Origin: Svornostia sp051306365
Lineage (GTDB): Bacteria; Actinomycetota; Thermoleophilia; Solirubrobacterales; Solirubrobacteraceae
Assembly (NCBI GenBank): GCA_051306365.1
Contig: JBPPNC010000105.1
Location: 1 to 64,000 of the forward strand
Length of the DNA: 64,000 bases
Reading direction: 5' to 3'
Shown: one piece after another, positions 8,285 through 16,490 of the stretch
How positions within the stretch are numbered: position 1 is the stretch's first letter
Layout of the letters: every line of letters starts with the position of its first letter
Notes under the pieces: generated by a model
Databases searched by the model: none
What the model saw: the letters and a program-made list of their open reading frames with translations, nothing else
What the model was told of the DNA's origin: nothing
Position numbers and translations under genes: made by a program

Positions 8285-9441
8285 CGCGTGTTCTGGTGCT
8301 CCGTGGCCATCAGGCCACGCCGTGGGAACTGCGCCCGTGGACGCTGCTGCCCGGCCGGTTCGACGTCGAGCTCCTGCGCACGGCTGCGAACGCGTACGAC
8401 ACCGCGGGCGCCGGGCTGCGCGAGGTCGAGGTGCACACCCGGCGCGATCGCCTGCCCGGCGGCCGGATCGGCGACCTTGCGACCCGTGCGTGGGGTGACC
8501 GCTACACGGGCGACGCGGCTGAACGCGCCTTCGCCGAGGCGGACATCGTGCACGCCGAGGAGCTGTCGTACTGGTTCAGTGCCGATGCTGCTCGCCGCCG
8601 GGCCGCGGGCGCGCGGTTCAAGCTCGTGCAAACCGTGTGGGAGACGCTGCCGCTCGGCACGACCTACCGCAACGCGCAGGCCAAGCGCTGGCGCGACGAT
8701 GTCGTCGCCAACACTGACCTCTTCCTCGCGGCGACCGAGCGCGCTCGCGACGGACTACTGCTCGAAGGGGTCCCCGCCGAGCGGATCGGGATCAACCCGG
8801 CGGGCGTCGATCTCGAGCGGTTCGCGGCGCGCGACGCACCGGCCCCCGCCGAGCACGTGATCCTGTCGCCCGGCCGGCTCGTCTGGGAGAAGGGCCACCA
8901 CGACGTGCTGCGTGCGGTCGCGGCGCTGCACCGCGGGCTCATCGGCGAGCCGCTGAGGCCTCGCGTGCTCATCATCGGGCACGGGCCCGAGGAGGCCCGC
9001 CTCCGCGCGTACGCCGACGAGCTGGGCCTGGGGGCGTTCGTCGAGATTCGCGGCGTGCCGTACGACGACATGCCCGCGACGTTCGCGGCGGCGTCGGCGA
9101 TGGTGCTCGCGTCGCTGCCGTCGGCGACGTCGCAGCTGCACGTCTTCGATCTGCCCCGCGCGTTCTGGGAGGAGCAGTTCGGCTACGTGCTCGCGGAGGC
9201 GATGGCGGCGGGGCTGGACATCGTGGCGAGCACGAGTGGCGCGATCCCCGAGGTCCTCGACGGCACCGGGTCGCTCGTCGCGCCCGGGGACTACATGGGG
9301 GTCGCTCGGGCGCTCGCCGCCGGTCCGCTGTCGCGCCCGCCCGGCACGCGGGTGACGTATCCAGCGGCGCTGCTGGAGCGCTACTCGGTCGGCGCGATGG
9401 CCGCGCGGCTCACGGACGCGTACGACGCCGTGCTGCGCTGA
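8281..9441 (+). CDS. GT4 family glycosyltransferase
   Basis: This 386-residue GT-B fold enzyme carries LSPGRLVWEKGHHDVLRA at the start of the donor domain and FGYVLAEAMAAGLDIVAS as the E-x7-E-type region, followed by GAIPEVLDGTG. The GTG at 8281 is inside a GTGA overlap with the methyltransferase. The 3' end runs 32 bases into the 3' end of the convergent GT4 gene on the minus strand, so the two mRNAs would be complementary there. Confidence 0.9.
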   Translation: MTRVLVLRGHQATPWELRPWTLLPGRFDVELLRTAANAYDTAGAGLREVEVHTRRDRLPGGRIGDLATRAWGDRYTGDAAERAFAEADIVHAEELSYWFSADAARRRAAGARFKLVQTVWETLPLGTTYRNAQAKRWRDDVVANTDLFLAATERARDGLLLEGVPAERIGINPAGVDLERFAARDAPAPAEHVILSPGRLVWEKGHHDVLRAVAALHRGLIGEPLRPRVLIIGHGPEEARLRAYADELGLGAFVEIRGVPYDDMPATFAAASAMVLASLPSATSQLHVFDLPRAFWEEQFGYVLAEAMAAGLDIVASTSGAIPEVLDGTGSLVAPGDYMGVARALAAGPLSRPPGTRVTYPAALLERYSVGAMAARLTDAYDAVLR

Positions 9442-10510
9442 GCAGCAACGCGAGCGTTTCGCGCGCCGTGCGTTCCCACGAGAACCGGCATGCCTGTGCT
9501 GCGCCGCGCGCTCGCAGGTCATCGGCCAGGCCGGGGTCGGTGAGCACCCGCTGGATCGCGCCGGTGATCGCGGGCACGTCGTGCGGGTCGACGAGCAGCG
9601 CGGCGTCCCCCGCCACCTCCGGGATGCTCGAGACATTCGACGTCACCACCGGCGCGCCGGCGGCCATCGCTTCGAGGACCGGCAGGCCGAAGCCCTCGTA
9701 GAGCGACGGGTAGGCGAAGCACGCCGCCCCCGCATACAGCGCATGCAGCTCTTCGTCGCTGACGCGGCCCAGGATCTTCGCCCCGGCGGCGTGCGCGGCC
9801 TGGAGGATCGATACGTCGTCCCAGCCGCGAGGGCCAACCAGCGCGAGGTCGTGCGTGTCGCGCAGCGCCGCCGGCAGGTGCAGCCACGCGGCGACCAGGC
9901 GCTCGAGGTTCTTGCGCGGTTCGAGGGTGCCGACGGCGAGGACGTACGGCCGTTGGAGATCAGGGTGCCCGGCGGGCAGCGACGGCGGTGCGGCGAAGGC
10001 GGCGTCGGCGGCGAGGGGGACGGTCGTAGCGATGGGCGCGGTCCGCGGGAAGCACTCGACGAGGTCGCGGCGCGTCGCCTCGGAGATGCACGGCAGCGCG
10101 GCGGCGCGGCGAAGCGCGGGACGGATCGTCGCCCGCTCGATGCGTGCGGCCCGCGACTGGGCCTGTGCGCCCTCGACGAACGACACGAGGTCGTAGACGA
10201 CGATCGCCGTCGGGCACGACGTGAACCACGCCGTGAGGTAGCTGTTCGAGGAGAGGAACGCGTCGGCGGAACGGCCCGCCCGCAGCCCCGCGGCGACGTT
10301 CCAGAACGGATCCGGCAGGCCGACGAGCTTCCAGACGAACTGGTCGTCGAGGGCGGGGTCGTCCCAGATCTCACGCGCCCACAGTTCGAAGCGGATGTCG
10401 TCGGCTTCCGGCAGCGCGGCGAGCGCACGGAGCAGCTCGCGGACGTACCGGCCGCGCCCGGCGGGCACCTCCTCGGCGGCCCGCGCGTCGATGCCGATCG
10501 TCGCAGTCAC
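9410..10510 (-). CDS. GT4 family glycosyltransferase (mannosyltransferase-like)
   Basis: This 366-residue enzyme has the group signature VGTLEPRKNLERLVAAW, then YEGFGLPVLEAMAAGAPV (E-x7-E) and SSIPEVAGDAALLVDP. The combination LEPRKNL...SSIPEVAGDAA is typical of mannosyl/rhamnosyl GT4 enzymes of O-antigen loci. The GTG start at 10510 is chosen because TAGCCT lies 8 bases upstream on the minus strand and homology begins at TIGIDARAAEEVPAGRGRY. It is divergent from the GT4 gene at 10539. Confidence 0.9.
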   Translation of the reverse strand: MTATIGIDARAAEEVPAGRGRYVRELLRALAALPEADDIRFELWAREIWDDPALDDQFVWKLVGLPDPFWNVAAGLRAGRSADAFLSSNSYLTAWFTSCPTAIVVYDLVSFVEGAQAQSRAARIERATIRPALRRAAALPCISEATRRDLVECFPRTAPIATTVPLAADAAFAAPPSLPAGHPDLQRPYVLAVGTLEPRKNLERLVAAWLHLPAALRDTHDLALVGPRGWDDVSILQAAHAAGAKILGRVSDEELHALYAGAACFAYPSLYEGFGLPVLEAMAAGAPVVTSNVSSIPEVAGDAALLVDPHDVPAITGAIQRVLTDPGLADDLRARGAAQACRFSWERTARETLALLLSAARRRTRP

Positions 10511-10518
10511 GCGGCGGG

Positions 10519-10528
10519 AGGCTACTGT
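10519..10528. promoter_or_regulatory. Interlocked divergent -10-like boxes
   Basis: The decamer AGGCTACTGT carries TACTGT on the plus strand (10523-10528; 10 bases before the ATG at 10539) and TAGCCT on the minus strand (10524-10519; 8 bases before the GTG at 10510). They share the TA at 10523-10524. Only 28 bp separate the two start codons. Confidence 0.5.
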
Positions 10529-10538
10529 CCGCGGCCCG

Positions 10539-11657
10539 ATGCACATCGGTCTGAACCTCGTCTTCCTCGTCCCGGGGCACACGGGCGGCATGGAGGTCGC
10601 GGCGCGCGAGCTCCTGCCCGCGCTCGTGGCGGCTGCCCCCGACGTCCGCTTCACGGCGTTCGTCAACCGCGAAGCCGCCGTGGCCGAGGGCCCCTGGCAG
10701 GACGTGATGCCGAGCGTCACGGTGCCCGTCCGTGCGAGCAACCGGGTCGAGTGGGTGCGCGGCGAGCAGGTGCTGCTGCCGCGGCTCGCGCGCCGGGCGG
10801 GCGTCGACCTCGTTCATTCGCTCGGGAGCACCGGGCCGGGGTGGGGCGGTTTCGCGAAGGTCGTAACGGTCCACGACCTCATCTACAAGCACTTCCCTGA
10901 GGCGCATTTCGGGCTGCGTTCGCTCGGGATGCGTGTGCTCGTGCCGCTCGCCGCCCGCCGGTCCGATCGCGTCATCGCCGACTCGCAGGCCACGCGCGAC
11001 GACCTCATCGAGCTGCTGGGCATCCCGTCGTCGCGCATCGATGTCGTGCCGCTCGCGGCCCGCCCGCCGCGGGTGGCCCCGGCCGCCGAGGCGGAGCTGC
11101 GTGGCCGGCTGGGGCTGGGTGACCGTCCGGTCGTGCTGAGCACGTCGGCCAAGCGCCCGCACAAGAACCTGCGGCGGCTGTTGGAGGCGCACGCCCTGCT
11201 GGCGGTCCCGCGGCCGCTGCTCGTGCTTCCCGGCTATCCGACCGAGCACGAGGGCGAACTGCGCGAACTCGCCGGGCGGCTGGGCATCGCCGACGACGTG
11301 TGCTTCCTGGGATGGCTGGAGGAGGAGGACGTCGAAGGCCTGCTCGGCACGGCCGCGTGCGTCGCGTTCCCTTCGCTGTGCGAGGGGTTCGGGCTGCCGG
11401 TCCTCGAGGCGATGCTCCGGGACGTCCCGGTTGTGTGCTCCGCCCGCTCGTCGCTGGCGGAGGTGGCGGGCGACGCCGCGCTGCTCATCGACCCGGAGGA
11501 CCCGGTGTCGATCGCTGACGCGGTGCGCCGCGTGCTGAGCGACGAGTCGGTGGCCCGTGATCTCGTGGTGCGCGGTCGTGTACAAGCGGCGCGGTTCAGC
11601 TGGGAGGCGACCGCCGAGGGCTGCCTGGCGACCTACCGCCGCGTGCTGTCGGCGTAG
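10539..11657 (+). CDS. GT4 family glycosyltransferase
   Basis: This 372-residue GT-B enzyme opens with HIGLNLVFLVPGHTGGMEVAA, close in style to the GT4 at 4127. The donor domain has TSAKRPHKNLRRLLEA, CEGFGLPVLEAMLRDVPVV (E-x7-E) and SSLAEVAGDAALLIDPEDP. The start at 10539 follows a TACTGT box by 10 bases; an upstream in-frame start would overlap the divergent gene. The last 25 bases overlap the 3' end of the convergent GT4 gene. Confidence 0.9.
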   Translation: MHIGLNLVFLVPGHTGGMEVAARELLPALVAAAPDVRFTAFVNREAAVAEGPWQDVMPSVTVPVRASNRVEWVRGEQVLLPRLARRAGVDLVHSLGSTGPGWGGFAKVVTVHDLIYKHFPEAHFGLRSLGMRVLVPLAARRSDRVIADSQATRDDLIELLGIPSSRIDVVPLAARPPRVAPAAEAELRGRLGLGDRPVVLSTSAKRPHKNLRRLLEAHALLAVPRPLLVLPGYPTEHEGELRELAGRLGIADDVCFLGWLEEEDVEGLLGTAACVAFPSLCEGFGLPVLEAMLRDVPVVCSARSSLAEVAGDAALLIDPEDPVSIADAVRRVLSDESVARDLVVRGRVQAARFSWEATAEGCLATYRRVLSA

Positions 11658-12808
11658 CCGGTGAGCAGCGTCCGCAGGGACGAGCCGAGCGACAGCCGCT
11701 CGGCGTTCTCCGCGAACCAGCCGGCGGTGCTCGCCCGCAGCGGGGTGCCGGCCTCGGCGACGCGAACAATGGCCTCCGCGAGGTCCTCGGGGTCCGCCGA
11801 CGGGGCGATGAAGCCGTTGATGCCGTCGGCGACGTGCTCGGTCGCCGCGTTGTCGGGGTCTTGGACCACGACGCTCGGCGTGGCGGCTGCGCTGGCCTCG
11901 ATGACAACCTGGCCGTAGCCCTCACGGCGCGACGGCAGCACCATGCACAGCGCCCGGTGCATGGCGTCCTCGACCTCGTCGCCGTCGACGAACCCTGGGG
12001 CACGTAGCCAGTCGCCGGCGTCGTGACCGGCGATGAGCCCGAGGACCTGCTCACGCTCCGGTCCGTCTCCGAAGATCACACCCTGCAGGCCGGGAAGTCG
12101 TTCCCTCGCGGCGACGAGCGCCGGGACCAGCGCCGGGACGCGCTTCTCGGCGATGTGTCGCCCGGCGAAGACGACCAGGGGGTCGGCGTCACGGACGGGG
12201 GCCGGTTCGAGACTCCCGGCGTACTCGCCCTCAAGCACGGTGACCGGGCCGGCGACGCCCTCTTCGTGGAGTCGGCCCTCGTGCAGGCGGCTGAAGCAGT
12301 ACGCGCGCTGCGGGATCCGGGCGCATGCCCGCTGGACGAGGTATCCGACAAGCCCGCCGGGCTTCCCGAGGTACTCCTGCCAGTAGCCGAGCGTCCACAC
12401 CTCGTGCCAGTCGACGATGAGGCGGAAGGGATCGAGGGCCCGCGCCACGCCGGCGGCGAGCAGCGAGAAGTACGGAAACGACGCGGTGTGCACGACGTCG
12501 TAGCGCCCGCGGTTGCGCGCCAGGTGCCGGAACACCCCGCCCCCGAACCGGATGGCCTGTCCGATCCGCCGGTTGCCGTCCGGCCCGTAGAGCGGCTCGT
12601 CCCGGGACACGGCGACGACGCGAACCCCGGGGATGTCCGGGACATCCTCGGCTCCCCACTGCCTGCGCGTGAGATAGGTGACCTCGTGCCCAGCCTCGGC
12701 GAGGGCCTCGGCGACCGCCCGGTACCACCGCTCGGCGCCGCCGACGGTCCAGGGGAACAGGCAGTCGTAGACGAGACACACCCGGAGGCGCTGCGAGGTT
12801 GCGGCCAC
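11633..12808 (-). CDS. GT4 family glycosyltransferase
   Basis: This 391-residue enzyme opens with CLVYDCLFPWTVGGAERWYR (GG-x-E acceptor loop) and carries VFAGRHIAEKRVPALVPA, GFVDGDEVEDAM, LPSRREGYGQVVIEASAAATP and a C-terminal NGFIAPSADPEDLAEAI. The GTG start at 12808 is selected because the minus-strand box TACCCT (12822-12817) stands 8 bases upstream and homology begins just after it. Sugar specificity is not evident. Confidence 0.9.
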   Translation of the reverse strand: MAATSQRLRVCLVYDCLFPWTVGGAERWYRAVAEALAEAGHEVTYLTRRQWGAEDVPDIPGVRVVAVSRDEPLYGPDGNRRIGQAIRFGGGVFRHLARNRGRYDVVHTASFPYFSLLAAGVARALDPFRLIVDWHEVWTLGYWQEYLGKPGGLVGYLVQRACARIPQRAYCFSRLHEGRLHEEGVAGPVTVLEGEYAGSLEPAPVRDADPLVVFAGRHIAEKRVPALVPALVAARERLPGLQGVIFGDGPEREQVLGLIAGHDAGDWLRAPGFVDGDEVEDAMHRALCMVLPSRREGYGQVVIEASAAATPSVVVQDPDNAATEHVADGINGFIAPSADPEDLAEAIVRVAEAGTPLRASTAGWFAENAERLSLGSSLRTLLTGYADSTRR

Positions 12809-12816
12809 GGCGCCGG

Positions 12817-12846
12817 AGGGTAGTGCGCTGGTGATTCCGATACCCT
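12817..12846. promoter_or_regulatory. Divergent TACCCT boxes
   Basis: On the minus strand TACCCT at 12822-12817 lies 8 bases before the GTG of the GT4 gene. On the plus strand an identical TACCCT at 12841-12846 lies 9 bases before a TTG at 12856 that is in frame with the GT2 gene. The plus-strand start is therefore ambiguous between TTG 12856 and GTG 12931. Confidence 0.4.
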
Positions 12847-12930
12847 GGCAAGCCCTTGTGGCGCGACTTTTTCGTGCCACACCCGTTGTTGTATGGGCCA
12901 AGCCATGATGGCGCAACCCAGCTTCATCCC

Positions 12931-14112
12931 GTGAGCACCACGCATCAGGATCCGGGCGTCGACGAGCGACTCCACCCCTCCGAGACCGTGACACCACGCG
13001 TGTCCGTCGTGATCCCCTGCCTCAACGAGGAGGAGCACATCGAGGAGTGCGTCACTCGCGCCACGACGGCGCTGGAGAACGCGGGCCTCCACGGTGAGGT
13101 CATCGTGGCCGACAACGCGTCGGAGGACCGCAGCGCAGAGCGCGCGGCCGCCGCGGGCGCCCGGGTGATCCACGAGCCGCGCCGCGGCTACGGCAGCGCC
13201 TACCTGGCGGGCTTCGCGGCGGCCCGAGGCGAGTACATCGTGATGCTGGACGCCGACCTCACGTACGACTTCGCCGAGATCCCGCGGTTCGTCACCCAGC
13301 TCGACGATGGCGCCGAGCTGGTGATGGGCGACCGGATGGACAACATCCAGCCGGGCGCCATGCCCTGGCTGCACCGCTACGTCGGCAACCCGCTGCTCAG
13401 CGGCATCCTCAACCTCTTCTTCCGCACGGGCATCCGCGACGCGCACTGCGGCATGCGGGCGCTGCGCCGTGACGTGCTCCCCCGCCTGAACCTCCGCACG
13501 ACCGGCATGGAATTCGCGTCCGAGATGGTGATCCGGGCGAGCAAGGAGAACCTCGACATCCGCGAGTTCCCCATCGAATACCACCCGCGCGCCGGCGAGT
13601 CGAAGCTCTCGAGCTTCCGCGACGGCTGGCGCCACCTGCGGTTCCTGCTGGTGCACAGCCCGACGCACCTGTTCCTGATCCCGGGTCTGACCCTCCTGTC
13701 CCTCGGTGTGGCGATCGCGCTGATCTCGGCGTTCGAGGTCCCGGTGTTCGGCCGCGAGTGGCAACTGCACTCCATGGTCGCGGGCTCCCTGCTCATGATC
13801 GTCGGGACGCAGATCGTCTCGATGGGCCTGTGCGCCCACACGTACGGCGCGTACTTCATGGACGACCGGGACCCGTGGTTCGACCGGATGCGCGCTCGCT
13901 TCCGGCTGGAGCACGGGCTGACGCTCGGCGTCACGATCGCAGGCGTCGGCTTCGTGCTCGGCGCGTGGATCGTGGGAACGTGGGTGGAGCGGGGCTTCGG
14001 CCAGCTCTCAGAAGAACGCCTGGCAGTGCTGGCCACGACGCTGGTGATCATCGGGACCCAGGTGTTCTTCGCGTCGTTCCTGTTGAGCATCCTGGGGCTT
14101 CGGCGCACGTGA
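12931..14112 (+). CDS. GT2 glycosyltransferase with C-terminal membrane domain (polyprenyl-phosphate sugar synthase-like)
   Basis: This protein of about 393 residues has an N-terminal GT-A domain: VSVVIPCLNEEEHIEEC, VIVADNASEDRS and the DxD region MLDADLTYDFAEIP. It then has a GMRALRRD segment typical of dolichol/polyprenyl-phosphate mannose synthase relatives, and four hydrophobic helices from about residue 250 on. Such enzymes charge undecaprenyl phosphate with one sugar for GT-C transferases that act outside the cell. The start is uncertain: GTG 12931 is a conventional choice, but TTG 12856 sits 9 bases after a TACCCT box. Homology begins only around 12990. Confidence 0.85.
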   Translation: MSTTHQDPGVDERLHPSETVTPRVSVVIPCLNEEEHIEECVTRATTALENAGLHGEVIVADNASEDRSAERAAAAGARVIHEPRRGYGSAYLAGFAAARGEYIVMLDADLTYDFAEIPRFVTQLDDGAELVMGDRMDNIQPGAMPWLHRYVGNPLLSGILNLFFRTGIRDAHCGMRALRRDVLPRLNLRTTGMEFASEMVIRASKENLDIREFPIEYHPRAGESKLSSFRDGWRHLRFLLVHSPTHLFLIPGLTLLSLGVAIALISAFEVPVFGREWQLHSMVAGSLLMIVGTQIVSMGLCAHTYGAYFMDDRDPWFDRMRARFRLEHGLTLGVTIAGVGFVLGAWIVGTWVERGFGQLSEERLAVLATTLVIIGTQVFFASFLLSILGLRRT

Positions 14113-14144
14113 GCGGCGCGGCCCTCGCGGCCAGCGGCTGACCG

Positions 14145-16490
14145 GTGTTCATCTCCTGGATCGCGTTTCCCGCGGCGGCGCTCGTCGTCTGTCTCGGGTG
14201 CGGGCTCCTCGGCGATCGCGCCGCAGGGCGGTCGATCTCGCCGGTGCTCCTGTTGCCGTTTGGCGGGGCTGTCCTGGTGTGCATCACTCAGGTCACGACG
14301 GCGTCTGTTACTACGGCGCCCTGGACGCTTCCCGTGGTCGCCGCGGCGACTGTCCTCGGTTTCATCCTGGGACGGAAACGCGTTGCGGAACTCCGTGAGA
14401 TCGGCTGGGCGGCGCTGGCCGCGGTCGCGGTCTTCCTGATCGCCGGTCTGCCTGTGCTGGCCACTGGCACGCCGAGCTTTGCCGGCTACACCGTCCTTGG
14501 AGACACGGCCGTCCACTTCGCCGGAGCTGCCGAACTCCTCGAGCGCGGGCGCGATGCCGACTCGCTCCCGGCATCGAACTACGCTTCGAACTACCGGGCG
14601 TACTACGTGGACAACGCATACCCGTCCGGTGGGGCCGCGGTCCTGGGCACGCTCTCGCGTCTGGTCGGCGCCAACGCTGCATGGGTCTTCCAGCCCTACT
14701 TGTCTGTGCTGCTCGGCCTGCTCGCCCTGGCCATCGCCGGGCTGTTGCATTCGGTGCTGGGTGCTCCGCGGCGAGCGGCGCTCGGTGCGTTCGTGGCCGC
14801 GCAGCCGGCGCTGCTCATCGCGTTCGCGATGCAGGGAAGCTTGAAGGAGATCGCCGTCTCGGTGATGCTCGCCACCCTAGCGGCGGTGGTCGCCGGCAGC
14901 ATTGAGTCTCCGCTCTCGTGGCGTGCGGCAGTGCCTGTCGCGCTCACGGCGGCCGGGGCCGTCGGAGTCATCGGGCCGTCGGCGGCCGTCTGGGTCGGCC
15001 CGCTCGTGCTCGGATGGATCCTTCTGTCGTCGCGCGGGCCTGCGGCATCGCGCAAGACCGTCCTGGCCATCGGTGCGTTCCTGGGTGTTGCCGTCCTCGC
15101 GTCCGTGCAGACCCTCCTGCTGTTCGACACCGCCACGACCGCAGCGACATCAGTCGCGTCGGTCGGGGAGGTCGGGAACCTGCTCGGTCCGCTCAACGTC
15201 GACCAGGCGCTTGGCGTATGGCTCACCGGCGACTTCCGTGTCGGGCCGACCGGCGTGGCGTTCCTCATCACGCGTGGGGTCGAACTGCTGGTGGTCCTCG
15301 CCACCGCATGGGGAGTGGCGTGGTGCGTGACCCGCCGGTCATGGGCGCCGCTGCTCTATGGCGGGACCCTGGTGCTTGGTAGCGCGTTTGTGCTGCTTCG
15401 CGGCTCCCCGTGGGCCGACGCCAAGGCGTTGGCGATCGTCAGCCCCGCGATGCTGGCGCTGGCGATGATCGGGCTGCTCGGCAATATCCAGCGGCACCGA
15501 CTGGTTGCCACGGCGGCGACGATGGCCATCGTCGTCGGAGTGCTGGCGTCGAGCGTCTTCGTGTACCGGAGTGCATCGATCGCCCCACACGACCGGCTGG
15601 ACGAGCTTGCGACCATCGCGGAACGGATGGGCACGACGGGGCCCACCCTGTTCAGCGAGTTCGACGAGTTCGCCCCCTACTTCCTTCGTGATGTGCGACC
15701 CGAACCCGCGCCGCTGCTGATCAGTACGCCGGGGGACACCGGAATCCGGGCGCTCAGCGACCTGGACGGCATGACGGTCCACGACGTCGGCACGTACCCG
15801 TTCCTCATCACACGACGCGGTCCGATTGGCAGCCGGCCATCGGCGGCATACCACGAGGTGTTTCGCACGAAGCACTACGTGGCGTGGCGCCGGGCCGATG
15901 GCGGGCGACCGGTCGAGCGTCTCCCTCTTGGAGCCGTGCGGTCGCCGCAGGCGGTGGCGGCATGTGGGGAGGTTCGCCGACTCGCCCGCGTCGCGCGTGC
16001 GTCGGGTGGAGCCCTCGTGGCGGCTGAACACGGATCCGTCATCGTCGTGAATCCGGCGAAGGTGGATCTGCCGCCGAGGTGGAGGCCCGATCCCGCTGAC
16101 GCCGAAGTCACCCTTCCCTCCGGCGGAGGAACGGCCGAGGCCTCGTTCGACGTGACGCAGCCGGGGCGGTACGCGGTCTGGCTCGAGAGCAGTACTGGGC
16201 GGAGGACCAGCGTGCGCATCGATGGCGCCACCGTGGGGGTGCTCCGCAACCAACTGTCCGGTCGGCGCGCAACCGAGTTGGTCGGGATGGTGGACCTCAA
16301 GGGCGGCCCGCACACGGTGTTGCTCGAGCGTCTGGGCGCTGGCCTCAGCCCCGGGGGCGGCGGGCTCTTCCGGCCGCTCGGCCCCATCTATCTCGTCGAG
16401 CAGGACCGGGACCGCATGCTCACCGTGGAGCCATCGCAGTGGCGGCGGCTCTGCGATCGCGAGCTGGACTGGATCGAGGTGGCTGCGTGA
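14145..16490 (+). CDS. Large polytopic membrane protein, GT-C-like
   Basis: This protein of 781 residues has about 11-13 hydrophobic helices in the first 470, then a soluble region that includes a small beta-rich part (about 610-760, with GRYAVWLESSTGRRTSVRIDG). An extracytoplasmic loop after the first helices holds LEGRD-like acidic residues and NYASNYRAYYVDNAYPSGG, reminiscent of GT-C enzymes. I do not recognise a named family. It is translationally coupled (GTGA) to the DUF2142-like gene. Sequence here appears somewhat richer in A/T than its neighbours. Confidence 0.75.
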   Translation: MFISWIAFPAAALVVCLGCGLLGDRAAGRSISPVLLLPFGGAVLVCITQVTTASVTTAPWTLPVVAAATVLGFILGRKRVAELREIGWAALAAVAVFLIAGLPVLATGTPSFAGYTVLGDTAVHFAGAAELLERGRDADSLPASNYASNYRAYYVDNAYPSGGAAVLGTLSRLVGANAAWVFQPYLSVLLGLLALAIAGLLHSVLGAPRRAALGAFVAAQPALLIAFAMQGSLKEIAVSVMLATLAAVVAGSIESPLSWRAAVPVALTAAGAVGVIGPSAAVWVGPLVLGWILLSSRGPAASRKTVLAIGAFLGVAVLASVQTLLLFDTATTAATSVASVGEVGNLLGPLNVDQALGVWLTGDFRVGPTGVAFLITRGVELLVVLATAWGVAWCVTRRSWAPLLYGGTLVLGSAFVLLRGSPWADAKALAIVSPAMLALAMIGLLGNIQRHRLVATAATMAIVVGVLASSVFVYRSASIAPHDRLDELATIAERMGTTGPTLFSEFDEFAPYFLRDVRPEPAPLLISTPGDTGIRALSDLDGMTVHDVGTYPFLITRRGPIGSRPSAAYHEVFRTKHYVAWRRADGGRPVERLPLGAVRSPQAVAACGEVRRLARVARASGGALVAAEHGSVIVVNPAKVDLPPRWRPDPADAEVTLPSGGGTAEASFDVTQPGRYAVWLESSTGRRTSVRIDGATVGVLRNQLSGRRATELVGMVDLKGGPHTVLLERLGAGLSPGGGGLFRPLGPIYLVEQDRDRMLTVEPSQWRRLCDRELDWIEVAA

